Shown: positions 16,518 through 25,200, counted from the stretch's first letter. The stretch: DNA of 64,000 bases from DASQPA01 sp963757335 (GCA_963757335.1 CAVWRJ010000021.1:124001-188000), one strand, 5' to 3'. The notes: generated by a model from the letters alone, not told the origin. Numbers and translations: made by a program.

Positions 16518-19415
16518 TTAATATACCGCGAGCAGTTCCTTGAGCTCCTCGCGGGTGAACTGCTGGGCCAGATGCGGATCGTTCTCGGGGACGAGATCGC
16601 CCGCGAGGAGGGTCTTTTTCTCGATCAGCGCGTCGATCCGCTCCTCGAGCGTCCCCCGGGTGATCAGCTTCAAAACCTGAACCCCCCGTTTCTGCCCCAG
16701 CCGGTGGACGCGGTCCGTCGCCTGGTCCTCCCGCGCCTGGTTCCACCAGCGGTCGTAGTGGATGACGACCGAGGCGGCCGTCAGGTCCACCCCGAGCCCC
16801 CCGGCGCGGAGGCTGGCGAGGAAGACCTGGCAGGCGTCGTCGGTGCGGAAGCGGTCGAGCGCTCCCGCCCGGTCCACGGTCTCGCCTTTCAACAGCGCAA
16901 AGCCGATATCCCGATGCCGCAGGTAGGCCTCGAAGAGGTCCAGCATCCGGACGTACTGGCTGAAGACGACGACCTTCAAGCCGCTCGCGAGGCACTCGTC
17001 CAAGAGCTCCGCGAAGAGGCTCCATTTGCCGGACGGCCGGGTCCAGTCGCCGTACGCCGCGGGGTCGACGAGCGCTGGGTGGTTGCAGATCTGCTTCAAG
17101 CGGCTGAGCACGGCGAAGATATGCAGGTAGGGGATGGGGGCGTCGCCGTCGAGCCGGTCTCTTAAGAGCGCGGCCTGCCCGGCGACGACCTCGCCGTAGA
17201 GCGCCTGCTGCTCGGCCGAGAGAGAACAGGTGCGCTTGTCGACGATCTTGGCGGGGAGGTCCGGCAGCACCTGGCCCTTGGTGCGCCGCAGGACGAAGGG
17301 GGCGAGGAGCCGCCGCAGCCTCCCGAGCGCTCCGGAGTCGGAGCGCTCCTCGATGGGGATGACGAATCGCCGCTTGAAGGCGGCCTCGCCGGGGAGGTAG
17401 CCCGGAAGGACGAAGTCGAGGAGGCTCTTGACGTCGCCCACCGTGTTCTCGACCGGCGTGCCGGTGAGCCCGAGGGTGAAGCGCGCCGGCACGGTGGCGA
17501 GCGCCTGGTAGGTGACCGTGCCGCGGTTCTTCAAGGTCTGGATCTCGTCGAGGACGAAGACGTCCACGGTGCGCTCGGCAAAGAGCGCGGCGTCGTTGCG
17601 GAGGGTGCCGTACGAGGTGAGGATGACGCCGCGGGTGGCGGTCAGCCGGCGCGACGCGCCATGGTGGACGTCGAGCGGCAGGTCCGGCAGGTACCGCCTG
17701 AGCTTCTCCTCCCAGTGCGGGAGAAGCGACGTGGGGCAGACGACGAGGAAGAGCCCCGCGGCCGCGGACGTGAGCTCGACGGCGTGGAGGAGCGCCATCG
17801 CCTGGTGGGTCTTGCCGAGGCCCATGTCGTCGCAGAGGAGGCCGCCGAAGCCGTTCTGGTAGAGGAACCAGAGCCAGCGGTAGCCGGCCTCCTGGAAGTC
17901 GTAGAGCGGCACGCCGAGAGCGGCTGGCTCCGGCGCGGCCGGCTCGCTCCGCAGCTCATCCAAGAGGCGGAGCGAGCGCGGCTCGCCCTCAAGGGTGACC
18001 TGCCCTTCGAGGTGCGAGCGCAGCCGCAGGTATTCGAGCGCCGAGACCTCCACCCGCGCCGCGGACCCCACCCCGGCGACCGCGTCGTCCCCCAGCTCGT
18101 CCATCCAGGCGAGCGCGTCGTCGCCCACGTCCACCAGCCGGTCGCGGTGGACGAGGAACGGCTGGCCTCGACGCCGCGCTGCGAGAAGCGTTTCGAAGGG
18201 GATGCTGTCCCCGCCCACGTCATAGAAGAGGGCGAGCTGCAGCCGGCCGGCCCGTTCGGCCGTCAGGCGCACGGTCGCACCGGAGGACCAGCCCGCGGTG
18301 ACCGCGGCCCGGAGGGTGGGGGAGAGGAGCGCCGCCGGCATCCGCCGGAGCTCGTCTCGATGGCGGGCGAGAAAGCGGACCACCTGCTCGCGGGGGACGA
18401 TCGTCTCGCGGCCGAACGGCACCCCGAGCCCCGACGGCGAGTAGCCCCCGGCGAAACCGAGGCTCGCCTGCGGCGCCGCCTCCGGCTCGGCGAAGGCGGG
18501 TCCGGGGCGGGCGAGAGCGGCGAAGACGCCTCTCTCCGGCAGGTAGAAGAACCCTCCGAGCTCCAGGAGCGACTCGCAATCGTGGATCTCCTCTCCGTTC
18601 CCGCCGCCAGCGCCGAGCTCCGAGAGGACGACCGGGGTCAGCCGCAGGGTCTCGTCCGGGCCGAGCCCGACCCGGAAGGAGGGGGTGAGGACCGCGCCCA
18701 GGACCGTCTGCCCCCGCCGGGTGAAGAACTCGCCGTCCCGCTCGCGCAGCAGCCGGCCGACCGCCGCCGGCGCCGGGGAGATTTCGAGGACCGTGCCGCT
18801 CGCCTCGGCGTGCCGGAAGACGAGCCGTCCGTCCCGGCAGGAGATGTCCAGGAACCCCTCCCACCCCGCGCCGTGGGCCTCGAACCCGCTCTTGGCCCAG
18901 GCGAACCAGGCGGAGTCCTCCCAGGCCTGCTGGTTGGTCTTGACGCCCGAGCGTTTGAGCACGACCTCCTCGGCGGTCTCGGTGTGACGGCGGAGCGCCT
19001 GTTCCTTGGCCGTCCGCGCCGCCGCCGGCGCCGCCGGAAGCGGGGGCAGCGGGGGCACCGCCTTCTCGCGGCCGTCGAAGGCGGCCCGGGCGAGGAGGAA
19101 GAAGAGGCTCCGCTCGAAGCGCTCCTGCGGGCCGAGTCCCGAGGCTTCGGGCGAGACGGTGGAGAGCGCGAGCGCGGCGACGTGCGGACAGAGGGTGCCG
19201 GCGCTGAGAGCCGGCGAGCAGGGGCAGAGCGCCACCAGGAACTTGCCGGCGCGGTCGAGCACCAGGGTGACGGCGAAGGCCCGGCCGTTGGGAGCGACGA
19301 CGTCGCCGGCCAGGCCGCCACGGAAGAACGTGGCGTTCTCGACCCGCCCGGCCGCGAGGAGCCGGGTCGCGGTTTTCAGGGTATCGGCGGAGAAGAGGGA
19401 GAGGAGGTCGGACAC
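16518..19415 (-). CDS. SNF2/Swi2-family helicase with N-terminal SWIM-like zinc finger
   Basis: 965 residues. The N-terminus contains CPCSPALSAGTLCPHVAAL, a C-x-C...C-x-H SWIM zinc motif that binds DNA or protein. The C-terminal half is a complete SNF2 ATPase: DDMGLGKTHQAM (motif I), VLDEIQTLKN (II, DEIQ), GLTGTPVENT (III), FLASLRAGGLGVDLTAAS (V) and DRVHRLGQKR (VI). Bacterial proteins of this layout are RapA/HepA-like or Rad54-like translocases that remodel protein-DNA complexes; the exact role here is unknown. The GTG start has no strong Shine-Dalgarno. The gene ends 22 bases before def, suggesting one transcript helicase-def-rlmH. A minisatellite lies upstream. Confidence 0.9.
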   Translation of the reverse strand: MSDLLSLFSADTLKTATRLLAAGRVENATFFRGGLAGDVVAPNGRAFAVTLVLDRAGKFLVALCPCSPALSAGTLCPHVAALALSTVSPEASGLGPQERFERSLFFLLARAAFDGREKAVPPLPPLPAAPAAARTAKEQALRRHTETAEEVVLKRSGVKTNQQAWEDSAWFAWAKSGFEAHGAGWEGFLDISCRDGRLVFRHAEASGTVLEISPAPAAVGRLLRERDGEFFTRRGQTVLGAVLTPSFRVGLGPDETLRLTPVVLSELGAGGGNGEEIHDCESLLELGGFFYLPERGVFAALARPGPAFAEPEAAPQASLGFAGGYSPSGLGVPFGRETIVPREQVVRFLARHRDELRRMPAALLSPTLRAAVTAGWSSGATVRLTAERAGRLQLALFYDVGGDSIPFETLLAARRRGQPFLVHRDRLVDVGDDALAWMDELGDDAVAGVGSAARVEVSALEYLRLRSHLEGQVTLEGEPRSLRLLDELRSEPAAPEPAALGVPLYDFQEAGYRWLWFLYQNGFGGLLCDDMGLGKTHQAMALLHAVELTSAAAGLFLVVCPTSLLPHWEEKLRRYLPDLPLDVHHGASRRLTATRGVILTSYGTLRNDAALFAERTVDVFVLDEIQTLKNRGTVTYQALATVPARFTLGLTGTPVENTVGDVKSLLDFVLPGYLPGEAAFKRRFVIPIEERSDSGALGRLRRLLAPFVLRRTKGQVLPDLPAKIVDKRTCSLSAEQQALYGEVVAGQAALLRDRLDGDAPIPYLHIFAVLSRLKQICNHPALVDPAAYGDWTRPSGKWSLFAELLDECLASGLKVVVFSQYVRMLDLFEAYLRHRDIGFALLKGETVDRAGALDRFRTDDACQVFLASLRAGGLGVDLTAASVVIHYDRWWNQAREDQATDRVHRLGQKRGVQVLKLITRGTLEERIDALIEKKTLLAGDLVPENDPHLAQQFTREELKELLAVY

Positions 19416-19499
19416 GGGAAGGAGAGCATATCGGAGCCTCTCCTCCCTGTGGAGTCGTCGGTTCAGGGTAAATATTTCGCCGGCTCGGCGAGGCCTTCC

Positions 19500-19930
19500 C
19501 GCTGCCGCAAAGACCCGGAACGTCTCCCGACACCGCTCGGAACCTCCCGGACGCGGTTGGGAAGCTCCCGGACGCCGCGGAAAGTCCTCTGGACGGTGTT
19601 TGAGATCTGCCAGACGGCGTTTGGGGATGGCTGGATGCCGTTTGAGACCTCCCGGACACCGTTGGGGCCCTTCCGGACAGCTCCTGAAAGCTTCCGGACG
19701 GCTTTTGGAAGCTGCCGGAACCCGTGGAAAGTCTTCAGGAACCCGTGGAAAGTCTCCAGGGACCCGTGGAAAGTCTTCAGGAACCCGTGGAAAGTCTTCA
19801 GGAACTCGTGGAAAGTCTTCAGGAACTCGTGGAAAGTCTTCAGGAACTCGTGGAAAGTCTTCAGGAACTCGTGGACAGTCCTCGGGAACTCATGGAAAGT
19901 CTTCAGAAACGCGCGTAGAAAGTCTCTGGA
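19500..19930. repeat. 21-bp minisatellite, about 20 copies
   Basis: An uninterrupted tandem array with a 21-bp period. From about 19717 to 19905 there are nine nearly identical units sharing GTGGAAAGTCTTCAGGAAC. From about 19500 to 19716, and again after 19905, the same period continues in degenerate units (pattern around TCCGGACGGCTTTTGG). Because 21 is a multiple of three, frames on both strands stay open through the array and give fake heptad proteins such as EFLKTFH repeats. No start codon with a ribosome site, and no codon-use signal, supports translation. It separates the SNF2 helicase from the HtrA-like gene. Confidence 0.85.
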
Positions 19931-20139
19931 ACCAGCCGACCGCCAATGCCCTGGGTTCTGGTAGCAGGGAGTTGTACCCCAGCGTGGACGGCCGAGGAGA
20001 GCAATCGACCGCTGCGCAGCCGTGCATTGTGCGGCTGGCCGGCTCGGCAGGGCGGTGGCGGCGACGACCGAGAGGAGGAGGGCGGCAAGCCAGACCGCCG
20101 GAGAGACAGGCGCCCTGCCCCTCCGGCGAGTCCGCCCGC

Positions 20140-21048
20140 TTACCGCGCCCCGAGCGTAACCTTCACCTCCCGCACCTCCCCCGCCCGCGACAGCCGGAGC
20201 GCCGCCTCTTTTCCTGCCCGCTCCTCGCCGAGGAGCGACTGGAGCTCGCCCATGTCGCCCAGGGGGTGACCGTCTAGGGAGAGGAGGACGTCGCCCAGGA
20301 GGATGCCGGCCTGCTCGGCGGGGCCTCCGGGCTGCACGGCGACGACGATCAGGCCCACGGGGTGGCCGGCCTGCTCGGCGATGGGGCCGGGGAGGCGGAC
20401 CGGATGAGCGCCGACTCCCAGGTAGCCGCGCTTCACCCCGCCGTGGACGAGGAGCGCTTCGACCACCCTCTCCAGCGTCGCGGCGGGGAGGGCGATCCCC
20501 TGGCCGCGCTGGAGACCGGCGTCGTTGAGCCCCAGCCCGCGGCCGGAGACGTCGATCAGGAGGCCGCCGGTGAAGCCGCGCTGGTGGGCGACGTCGGTCG
20601 CGAGATAGCGGTCGATCTTGCCGCCGGAGCGGGTCTGCCACTCGGGACCGAGGGCGGCGACCACCCCGAGGGAGGCGCGCACGCTCTGGCCCGGCCGCGA
20701 CAGGGCGAGGACGAGGTGGCCGAGCTTCAAGCTGTCGGTATCGGCGGGGGCCCAGGAGACGGGTTTCAGGTCGGTGGCTTCGACCCGAAGGACGGCGAGG
20801 TCGGTCCCGGGGTCGCGGCCGACGAGGCGGGCCGGGACCTTCCGGCCGTCGGGGAGGCCGACCTCGATCCCCTCCTCCCGCTCGATCTTGTGGTCGGCGG
20901 TGACGATCGCACCGTCCGCGGACCAGACGATGCCGGAAGAGGAGGGTCCGCGGTGGCGGCCCTCGATGCGTACGACGCTGGCGCTGGCTCCCTCGACCGC
21001 GGCGGCGAGGGCATCGGAGAACTGTTGGATTTCGTTGGGGTTACTCAT
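20140..21048 (-). CDS. HtrA-like trypsin-fold protein with PDZ domain; catalytic Ser replaced
   Basis: 302 residues, without signal peptide or membrane anchor, so probably cytoplasmic. The S1C trypsin fold is visible: GIVWSADGAIVTADHKI (His of the triad, normally in TxxHV), DPGTDLAVLRV (Asp of the triad, in the TDLAVL block) and then GFTGGLLIDVSGRGLGL where active members have GNSGGPL. The nucleophile position is therefore Thr, and the following Pro is Leu. The C-terminal PDZ domain (YLGVGAHPV, then GPAEQAGILLGDVLLSLDGHPL) is intact. It may be a pseudoprotease or scaffold, or less likely a Thr protease. The gene is monocistronic, followed on its strand by the minisatellite. Confidence 0.8.
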   Translation of the reverse strand: MSNPNEIQQFSDALAAAVEGASASVVRIEGRHRGPSSSGIVWSADGAIVTADHKIEREEGIEVGLPDGRKVPARLVGRDPGTDLAVLRVEATDLKPVSWAPADTDSLKLGHLVLALSRPGQSVRASLGVVAALGPEWQTRSGGKIDRYLATDVAHQRGFTGGLLIDVSGRGLGLNDAGLQRGQGIALPAATLERVVEALLVHGGVKRGYLGVGAHPVRLPGPIAEQAGHPVGLIVVAVQPGGPAEQAGILLGDVLLSLDGHPLGDMGELQSLLGEERAGKEAALRLSRAGEVREVKVTLGAR

Positions 21049-21233
21049 GACCCCAGAGTAGCGGGCGGCGGCGGGGTGTACATCCGCCGATCCGGTAGGC
21101 GGGACCTGCCCGATCAGGCAGGTCGGAATAGGACGGTCGGAAGAGCGCTTTCGAGGCTCCGGGCCAGGTCTCTAGATGAAGGATCGACCTCTGGCGTAGA
21201 GTAGAGCTAACCATAAGTGGAGAGGAGCCCGCC

Positions 21234-21506
21234 ATGTGTGCCGCCTACCGAGCTGTCCTACAGGGGAATCGCCTGAAATGGCGTGATGAGGAGCCGGAAG
21301 GTCTCTCGCCGGACCGCGGAATCGAGGTTTCTGTCACCATTCTGGATACCGTGGATTCCAGAGCGACCGCGAAGGCGCGAGGCGCCGCGATGGCCGCCGC
21401 TCTGGAGGGGCTGGCTGCATCCGGAGGGCCCGGGAGCTTCGGGGATGCTGCCGACTGGGAACGGGAGACGCGGGAGGAAAGGATTCTTCCTGGTCGTGAA
21501 TCCTGA
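21234..21506 (+). CDS. Antitoxin of VapBC-like pair
   Basis: A 90-residue protein directly upstream of a PIN-domain toxin, with its stop overlapping the toxin start (TGATG). The N-terminus (AAYRAVLQGNRLKWRDEEPEG) looks like a short beta-strand-forming DNA-binding segment of the kind in Phd/AbrB-type antitoxins. The C-terminal tail (DWERETREERILPGRES) is charged and could be the toxin-binding region. GGAGAGGAG provides a good ribosome site. The antitoxin role comes from position and size; the DNA-binding family cannot be named with confidence. Confidence 0.65.
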   Translation: MCAAYRAVLQGNRLKWRDEEPEGLSPDRGIEVSVTILDTVDSRATAKARGAAMAAALEGLAASGGPGSFGDAADWERETREERILPGRES

Positions 21507-21889
21507 TGCTCCTCGACAGCAACATCATCATCTACTCCGCGCAGCCCGAGAATAAATTTCTCCGGCAGCTCATCGCCGAGAGCGCGCCGGCGGTATCCGC
21601 TGTCAGCTATGTCGAGGTTCTCGGGTACCATCGCCTTACTAAAACGGAACGCCGGTATTTCGAAGCTTTTTTCGATGAAGCTTGGACCCTGCCTCTCTCG
21701 CAGCCCATCCTCGACGAAGCGGTGCGGCTCCGCCAGGCAAAGAAGATCAAGCTGGGTGACTCCCTGATCGCGGGCACTTCTCTCCTGCACAATCTAACCT
21801 TGGTCACCCGGAACGTCGACGATTTCATCGGGATTAACGGTCTCCGAGTGCGGAACCCCTTCTCGGAAGCCGGCTTGTCCATCGGCTAG
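21506..21889 (+). CDS. PIN-domain toxin (VapC-like ribonuclease)
   Basis: 127 residues, the usual VapC size. The PIN acidic residues are present: LLDSNIIIY (first Asp), SYVEVLGY (Glu), KLGDSLIAGTSLL (Asp) and TRNVDDF (Asp, the classic TxNxxDF motif). PIN toxins are Mg-dependent ribonucleases, typically cutting tRNA or rRNA. Overlap with the antitoxin gene means coupled translation. The pair sits between a HtrA-like gene and a LuxR-type regulator on the other strand, and was probably acquired as a unit. Confidence 0.88.
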   Translation: MLLDSNIIIYSAQPENKFLRQLIAESAPAVSAVSYVEVLGYHRLTKTERRYFEAFFDEAWTLPLSQPILDEAVRLRQAKKIKLGDSLIAGTSLLHNLTLVTRNVDDFIGINGLRVRNPFSEAGLSIG

Positions 21890-21940
21890 GGAACCCCTCA
21901 CCGTACCGTCGGCATTAGCCGCGATATAGCCGTTGAGACG

Positions 21941-22660
21941 CTACAGCAGGATCAGCCCCATCCGTGCTCCACGGACCACCGCGTCCGTCCGCCCCTGCGC
22001 GCCGAGCTTGCCGGAGATGGCGTTGACGTGGAACTTCGCGGTGTGCTCGCTGATCCCCAGGCGGGCGCCGATGAGCTTGTTCGAGAGCCCTTGGGATAAG
22101 AGCTGGAGGACCTCGACCTCGCGGGGGGTGAGCGGCTCGACCGGGCCTTCCAGATCGGCAGCCGGGGCAGCAGCATTGGCGACCTGGCCTCTAGCGTCAT
22201 CGATCTGTGGCTCGAGGAGGGCGGGGGAGAGGGCGGCGTCGAGGACGACTAGACCCTGCGCCACGGCCTCTAGCGCGGCGGCGAGACGGGGGGCTGCGGT
22301 GTCGCGGTAGAGGACGCCGTGGGCGCCGGCCGCCAGGGCCTCGGCGGCGTGGCCGTCGTCGGGGACGAGGGCGAGGAGCGGCACCCCGTCCTCGCCGGGG
22401 GCTCCCGGCGGTTCGAGGGGGGTTTCCGGACGGGGACCGAGATCCCAGAGGACCACGTCGGGGTCGTCCTGGGCGAGGGCGGCGGCGGCGTCCTCGCCGG
22501 GGGCCGATTGCCCCACGATCGCGATTTCAGGCTCGCTCGCGAGGAGGGCGGCGAGGCCGCTCCGGGCTAGCGGGTCGTCGCCCACGAGGAGAACCCGGAG
22601 CCTTCCGCCCCCCCGGCTCCGGCCCCGGTCGGCGTCTTCGGCTTCGGCGAAGGGCTCCAT
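21941..22660 (-). CDS. LuxR/NarL-family response regulator
   Basis: 239 residues. The N-terminal receiver domain has RVLLVGDDPLARSGLAALL with the acidic pair replaced by GDD, and VVLWDLGP, which holds the phospho-acceptor Asp. The C-terminal helix-turn-helix is typical NarL/LuxR: LTPREVEVLQLLSQGLSNKLIGARLGIS, then HTAKFHVNAISGKL. The middle is a long Pro/Ala/Glu linker. No histidine kinase lies nearby, so the input is unknown; it is either an orphan regulator or paired with a kinase elsewhere. The downstream MOSC and HD genes are on the same strand upstream of it, with only 14 bases to the MOSC stop, so it may be the distal gene of that transcript. Confidence 0.85.
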   Translation of the reverse strand: MEPFAEAEDADRGRSRGGGRLRVLLVGDDPLARSGLAALLASEPEIAIVGQSAPGEDAAAALAQDDPDVVLWDLGPRPETPLEPPGAPGEDGVPLLALVPDDGHAAEALAAGAHGVLYRDTAAPRLAAALEAVAQGLVVLDAALSPALLEPQIDDARGQVANAAAPAADLEGPVEPLTPREVEVLQLLSQGLSNKLIGARLGISEHTAKFHVNAISGKLGAQGRTDAVVRGARMGLILL

Positions 22661-22674
22661 TCCGAGCGGCCTGC

Positions 22675-23343
22675 CTAGCCGACCAGCTCGACCAGATCGC
22701 CCACCGCCAGTGCCCCACCCTGGACGACGTAGGCGTTCAAGGCGAGGAGCCCCCCGAAGTCGCGCTGGATGCCGTTGAAGACCTCCACGTCCTGCTCCTG
22801 GGTGTCGGGATCGAAGGTGGTCATGACGCAGCGCTGGCGGAGCCGTTCGAGGCCGATCACCACGCTGCCGCCAACGCCGCCAACGCTGTCAACACCGCCG
22901 ATGCGCAGCCGCCGGTCTTCCCAGTCGCGCTCGGCGAGGCCGGGGACGCCGCCGATCACCAGGTTCGGGCGCAGCCGCCGGAGGTCGTGGCCGAAGGCTA
23001 GGATCGCGCCGTCGGTCGCCACGAGGAGGGGGAGGACGTCGAAGCGCCGGGGAGCCCCGTCGTCGACGAGGCGGGCGCCCGGGCCGGCGGCGGCCTCGAC
23101 GTCCCGGGCCACCTCGGCCGACTGCCAGGGCCGGCCGTCGACCAGCGGCTCGCCGGTGGCATCCAGAGTGGCGCGATGCCCCAGGAGGTGGGGGCGGGTG
23201 CGGGCGGTGAGGACCCGGCCGCGGGCGTCGAGGACCTGGATCTTGCGATCGCCGGCGATCCCGTCCGGCAGCAGCTCGGCCCGTTCGAGCCGTTCGCCCG
23301 CCATCGACTTGACCGGGTAGCGCCAGAGGGCGGAGATCCACAT
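22675..23343 (-). CDS. MOSC-domain protein
   Basis: 222 residues. The N-terminal beta-barrel begins with LWRYPVKSMAGERLERAEL, as in MOSC_N proteins. The C-terminal MOSC domain carries the conserved Cys in RCVMTTFDPDTQEQDVEV, the residue that binds the molybdenum cofactor or carries sulfur. MOSC proteins take part in molybdenum-cofactor-linked reduction (mARC/YcbX type) or sulfur transfer. A short Gly/Val/Asp-rich stretch at about residues 150-160 is a local micro-repeat. Its ATG lies just after the stop of the HD hydrolase, so the two genes are co-transcribed. Confidence 0.85.
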   Translation of the reverse strand: MWISALWRYPVKSMAGERLERAELLPDGIAGDRKIQVLDARGRVLTARTRPHLLGHRATLDATGEPLVDGRPWQSAEVARDVEAAAGPGARLVDDGAPRRFDVLPLLVATDGAILAFGHDLRRLRPNLVIGGVPGLAERDWEDRRLRIGGVDSVGGVGGSVVIGLERLRQRCVMTTFDPDTQEQDVEVFNGIQRDFGGLLALNAYVVQGGALAVGDLVELVG

Positions 23344-23346
23344 GGC

Positions 23347-23907
23347 TCAGGCCCCGGTCTTCCCCCGCCGCTCCCGGAGCTCCGCGAAGATCTCGGCCAC
23401 CGGGGCGAATCCGCCGTCGGGAAAATTGTCGGGGTTGTCCCAGAACTCGGCAAGGGCGCCCTCCCCCCAGCGCTCGTAGACCGCGACTTTCAGCATCAGC
23501 TGCAGCTTGTCGCAGGCCTTGACCAGCCGTGCCTCGGGGGTGGCGGCCGCCTGGTACTCGGCGTAGAGCTCCTGCGCCCGGGCCGGGAGGGGAGCGAGGA
23601 CGTCCGCCATCGCCGCGGCCTCGGCGATCTTCTTGGCGCCCTCGGGAAAGTAGTGGGCGGAGGTTCTGGGGAGGTCGCCGATCCGCAGCTCGGCGAGATC
23701 ATGGACGAGGGCGATCTCGACCGCCCGGGAAACGTCCACTCCAGGGATCTGCGCCCCCAGCGACCAGACGAGGAAGAGGACGTGCCAGCTGTGCTCGGTG
23801 ACGCTCTCGGGGTCAGCGACCCCGCGGAGGACGAAGCCGCTCCGCGGTACGCGGTCCAGAACCTGGAGCTCCAAGAGGAGGTCCAGTAAGTTGGCGTTGG
23901 GACCCAT
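23347..23907 (-). CDS. HD-domain hydrolase, YfbR-like (5'-deoxynucleotidase type)
   Basis: 186 residues with the HD metal-site residues in order: TEHSWHVLF (His), ALVHDLAELRIGD (the HD pair) and KACDKLQLM (distal Asp), matching the YfbR/HDDC2 family that dephosphorylates deoxyribonucleoside monophosphates. Length and the GDLPRTS segment agree with that family. It is cytoplasmic. The stop is three bases before the MOSC gene start, indicating a shared transcript; the HEAT-repeat gene upstream of it is 21 bases away on the same strand. The substrate is inferred from family, not sequence detail. Confidence 0.85.
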   Translation of the reverse strand: MGPNANLLDLLLELQVLDRVPRSGFVLRGVADPESVTEHSWHVLFLVWSLGAQIPGVDVSRAVEIALVHDLAELRIGDLPRTSAHYFPEGAKKIAEAAAMADVLAPLPARAQELYAEYQAAATPEARLVKACDKLQLMLKVAVYERWGEGALAEFWDNPDNFPDGGFAPVAEIFAELRERRGKTGA

Positions 23908-23928
23908 CGCGCGGCTCTCCAGCCTGAC

Positions 23929-24873
23929 CTATGCCGGCGTGGCCGGCTTGCCGGTTGCGGAGGGAGTGGCCGGCGTGGCGGGTCTGACGCCATGCTTCTC
24001 GATCGCCTTCTTCGCCTCGATCGCCGCCTGCCGGACCTTGAGGCTGGGATCGTCGCCCGCGATCCGGTCGAGGGCGGGGAATTCCTCCGGCCCGCCGACC
24101 GCGCCCAGGGCGGTCAAGGCGCTCAGCATGGCCTCCTCCTGCTGGTCGCGGGTGATCTCGGGGACCTGGGCGAGGAGCTTTCGGTCGACCATGGTTTCGA
24201 GCACCGGCACCGCCGACCGGTCGCCCAGATGGGCGAGGGAGAGGGCGGCGTTCCAGCGCACGTCGGCGATGCCGTCTTCGAGATGCGGCTGGAGCTTGGG
24301 CACCGCGGCCGGGTCGCCGATCTCGCCCAGGGCGAAGGCGGCGGTCTTGCGGATGCCCGGGTCGGGGTCGGCGAGGGCCTCGGCGAGCGACCCCTCGGCC
24401 GTGCGGTCGCCGAGCGACCCCAGGGCCCAGAGGGCGTAGATGCGGGTCTTGTCGTCCGGGTCCTTCAAGGCGGCGGAGAGGAGCGGCGCCGCCTGGGGGT
24501 CCTTGGTGCGGCCGAGCACCAGCGCGAGGTACTGCTTGACCTCGGGCTCGCTCGCCTCCTTGAACATTCTCCGCACCTGCTCGCGCGCCCCCGGCTCCTG
24601 GTCGAGCGCGTGGGGGTCGTTGGTGAGGATCTTCGACAGCTCGTAGGCCGCCTGGGTGCGCCGCGGCTTCCAGCCCGACTGGAGATCGTTCAGGCAGTCA
24701 GCGGTCGTCAGCCGGTCGTGAGCGATCCAGCCGAAGCCGATGAAGACGGCGACGCAGAGCAGGACGACCAAAAGGGGGACGACGAAGAGGCCGAGGAACT
24801 GCCGCAGCGCCGAGGCGCCCTCCTCGGGAGGCTCGGGAGCGGACGACGGGGGAAAATTTTGAGGCTCGGACAT
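23929..24873 (-). CDS. Membrane-anchored HEAT-repeat protein
   Basis: 314 residues from ATG 24873 (an earlier in-frame TTG at 24894 is less likely). A Pro-rich N-terminus is followed by one membrane segment (FVVPLLVVLLCVAVFIGFGW) at about residues 30-50. The remainder is about five HEAT/PBS-lyase repeats: AAPLLSAALKDPDDKTRIYA, TAEGSLAEALADPDPGIRKT, AVPKLQPHLEDGIADVRWNA and so on. HEAT arrays are protein-interaction scaffolds. The C-terminus is a low-complexity Ala/Thr/Pro run. Likely the first gene of a HEAT-HD-MOSC-LuxR transcript. The function is not predictable. Confidence 0.8.
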   Translation of the reverse strand: MSEPQNFPPSSAPEPPEEGASALRQFLGLFVVPLLVVLLCVAVFIGFGWIAHDRLTTADCLNDLQSGWKPRRTQAAYELSKILTNDPHALDQEPGAREQVRRMFKEASEPEVKQYLALVLGRTKDPQAAPLLSAALKDPDDKTRIYALWALGSLGDRTAEGSLAEALADPDPGIRKTAAFALGEIGDPAAVPKLQPHLEDGIADVRWNAALSLAHLGDRSAVPVLETMVDRKLLAQVPEITRDQQEEAMLSALTALGAVGGPEEFPALDRIAGDDPSLKVRQAAIEAKKAIEKHGVRPATPATPSATGKPATPA

Positions 24874-25032
24874 GGGGCGGCGAGCATAGCGCAAGGGGAG
24901 GAGGTCTGTCTTTTCATTCTCGCAGCTCCAGAATATGCTCGGGCACTGCCGCCCTTGGAACGCCCTTGGACGCTCTTGGAGAAGCCCGGGGGCTGGCGAA
25001 CCGGATCAGCGTCACTTCCAGAAAGGAACGTC

Positions 25033-25200
25033 ATGAAGAAGAGAGAGCTGAAGAAGAGCCTGAAGTTCCAGTTGAACCGTGAGACGCTGCGCGCACTGGA
25101 GCATCCGGAGCTCGAGCGGATCGCCGGTGGTACCCCCACCGCTCTGTCCTGCACCTGTTCTGCGAACAGCAGGTTCACCTGCTGCACGAACTTCTGCTGA
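25033..25200 (+). CDS. RiPP precursor peptide, class I lanthipeptide-like, Cys/Ser/Thr-rich core
   Basis: A 55-residue peptide with AAAGGA upstream of ATG 25033. The leader is Lys-rich, then FQLNRETLRALEHPELERIAGG. This resembles the L-x-LN-x-ETL-x-x-L...(I/V)xGG leader of class I lanthipeptide-type precursors, with a double-Gly cleavage site at residues 32-33. The 22-residue core begins TPTALSC and ends CCTNFC; it has five Cys and eight Ser/Thr, suitable for thioether or disulfide ring formation. No dehydratase, cyclase, radical-SAM, protease or ABC exporter gene is adjacent, so the modifying enzymes must be elsewhere in the genome, or the gene is an orphan. The frame is also open upstream, but the upstream part is antisense to the HEAT gene. 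Confidence 0.75.
   Translation: MKKRELKKSLKFQLNRETLRALEHPELERIAGGTPTALSCTCSANSRFTCCTNFC

Noticed and set aside
19500..19930. CRISPR-like array
   Set aside because: Units are contiguous with no spacers, so it is a minisatellite.
20000..20110. Signal-peptide-like stretch (VWLAALLLSVVAATALP) on the minus strand running into the 21-bp array
   Set aside because: No ATG, GTG or TTG start precedes it and its frame differs from that of the HtrA-like gene, so it is probably chance.
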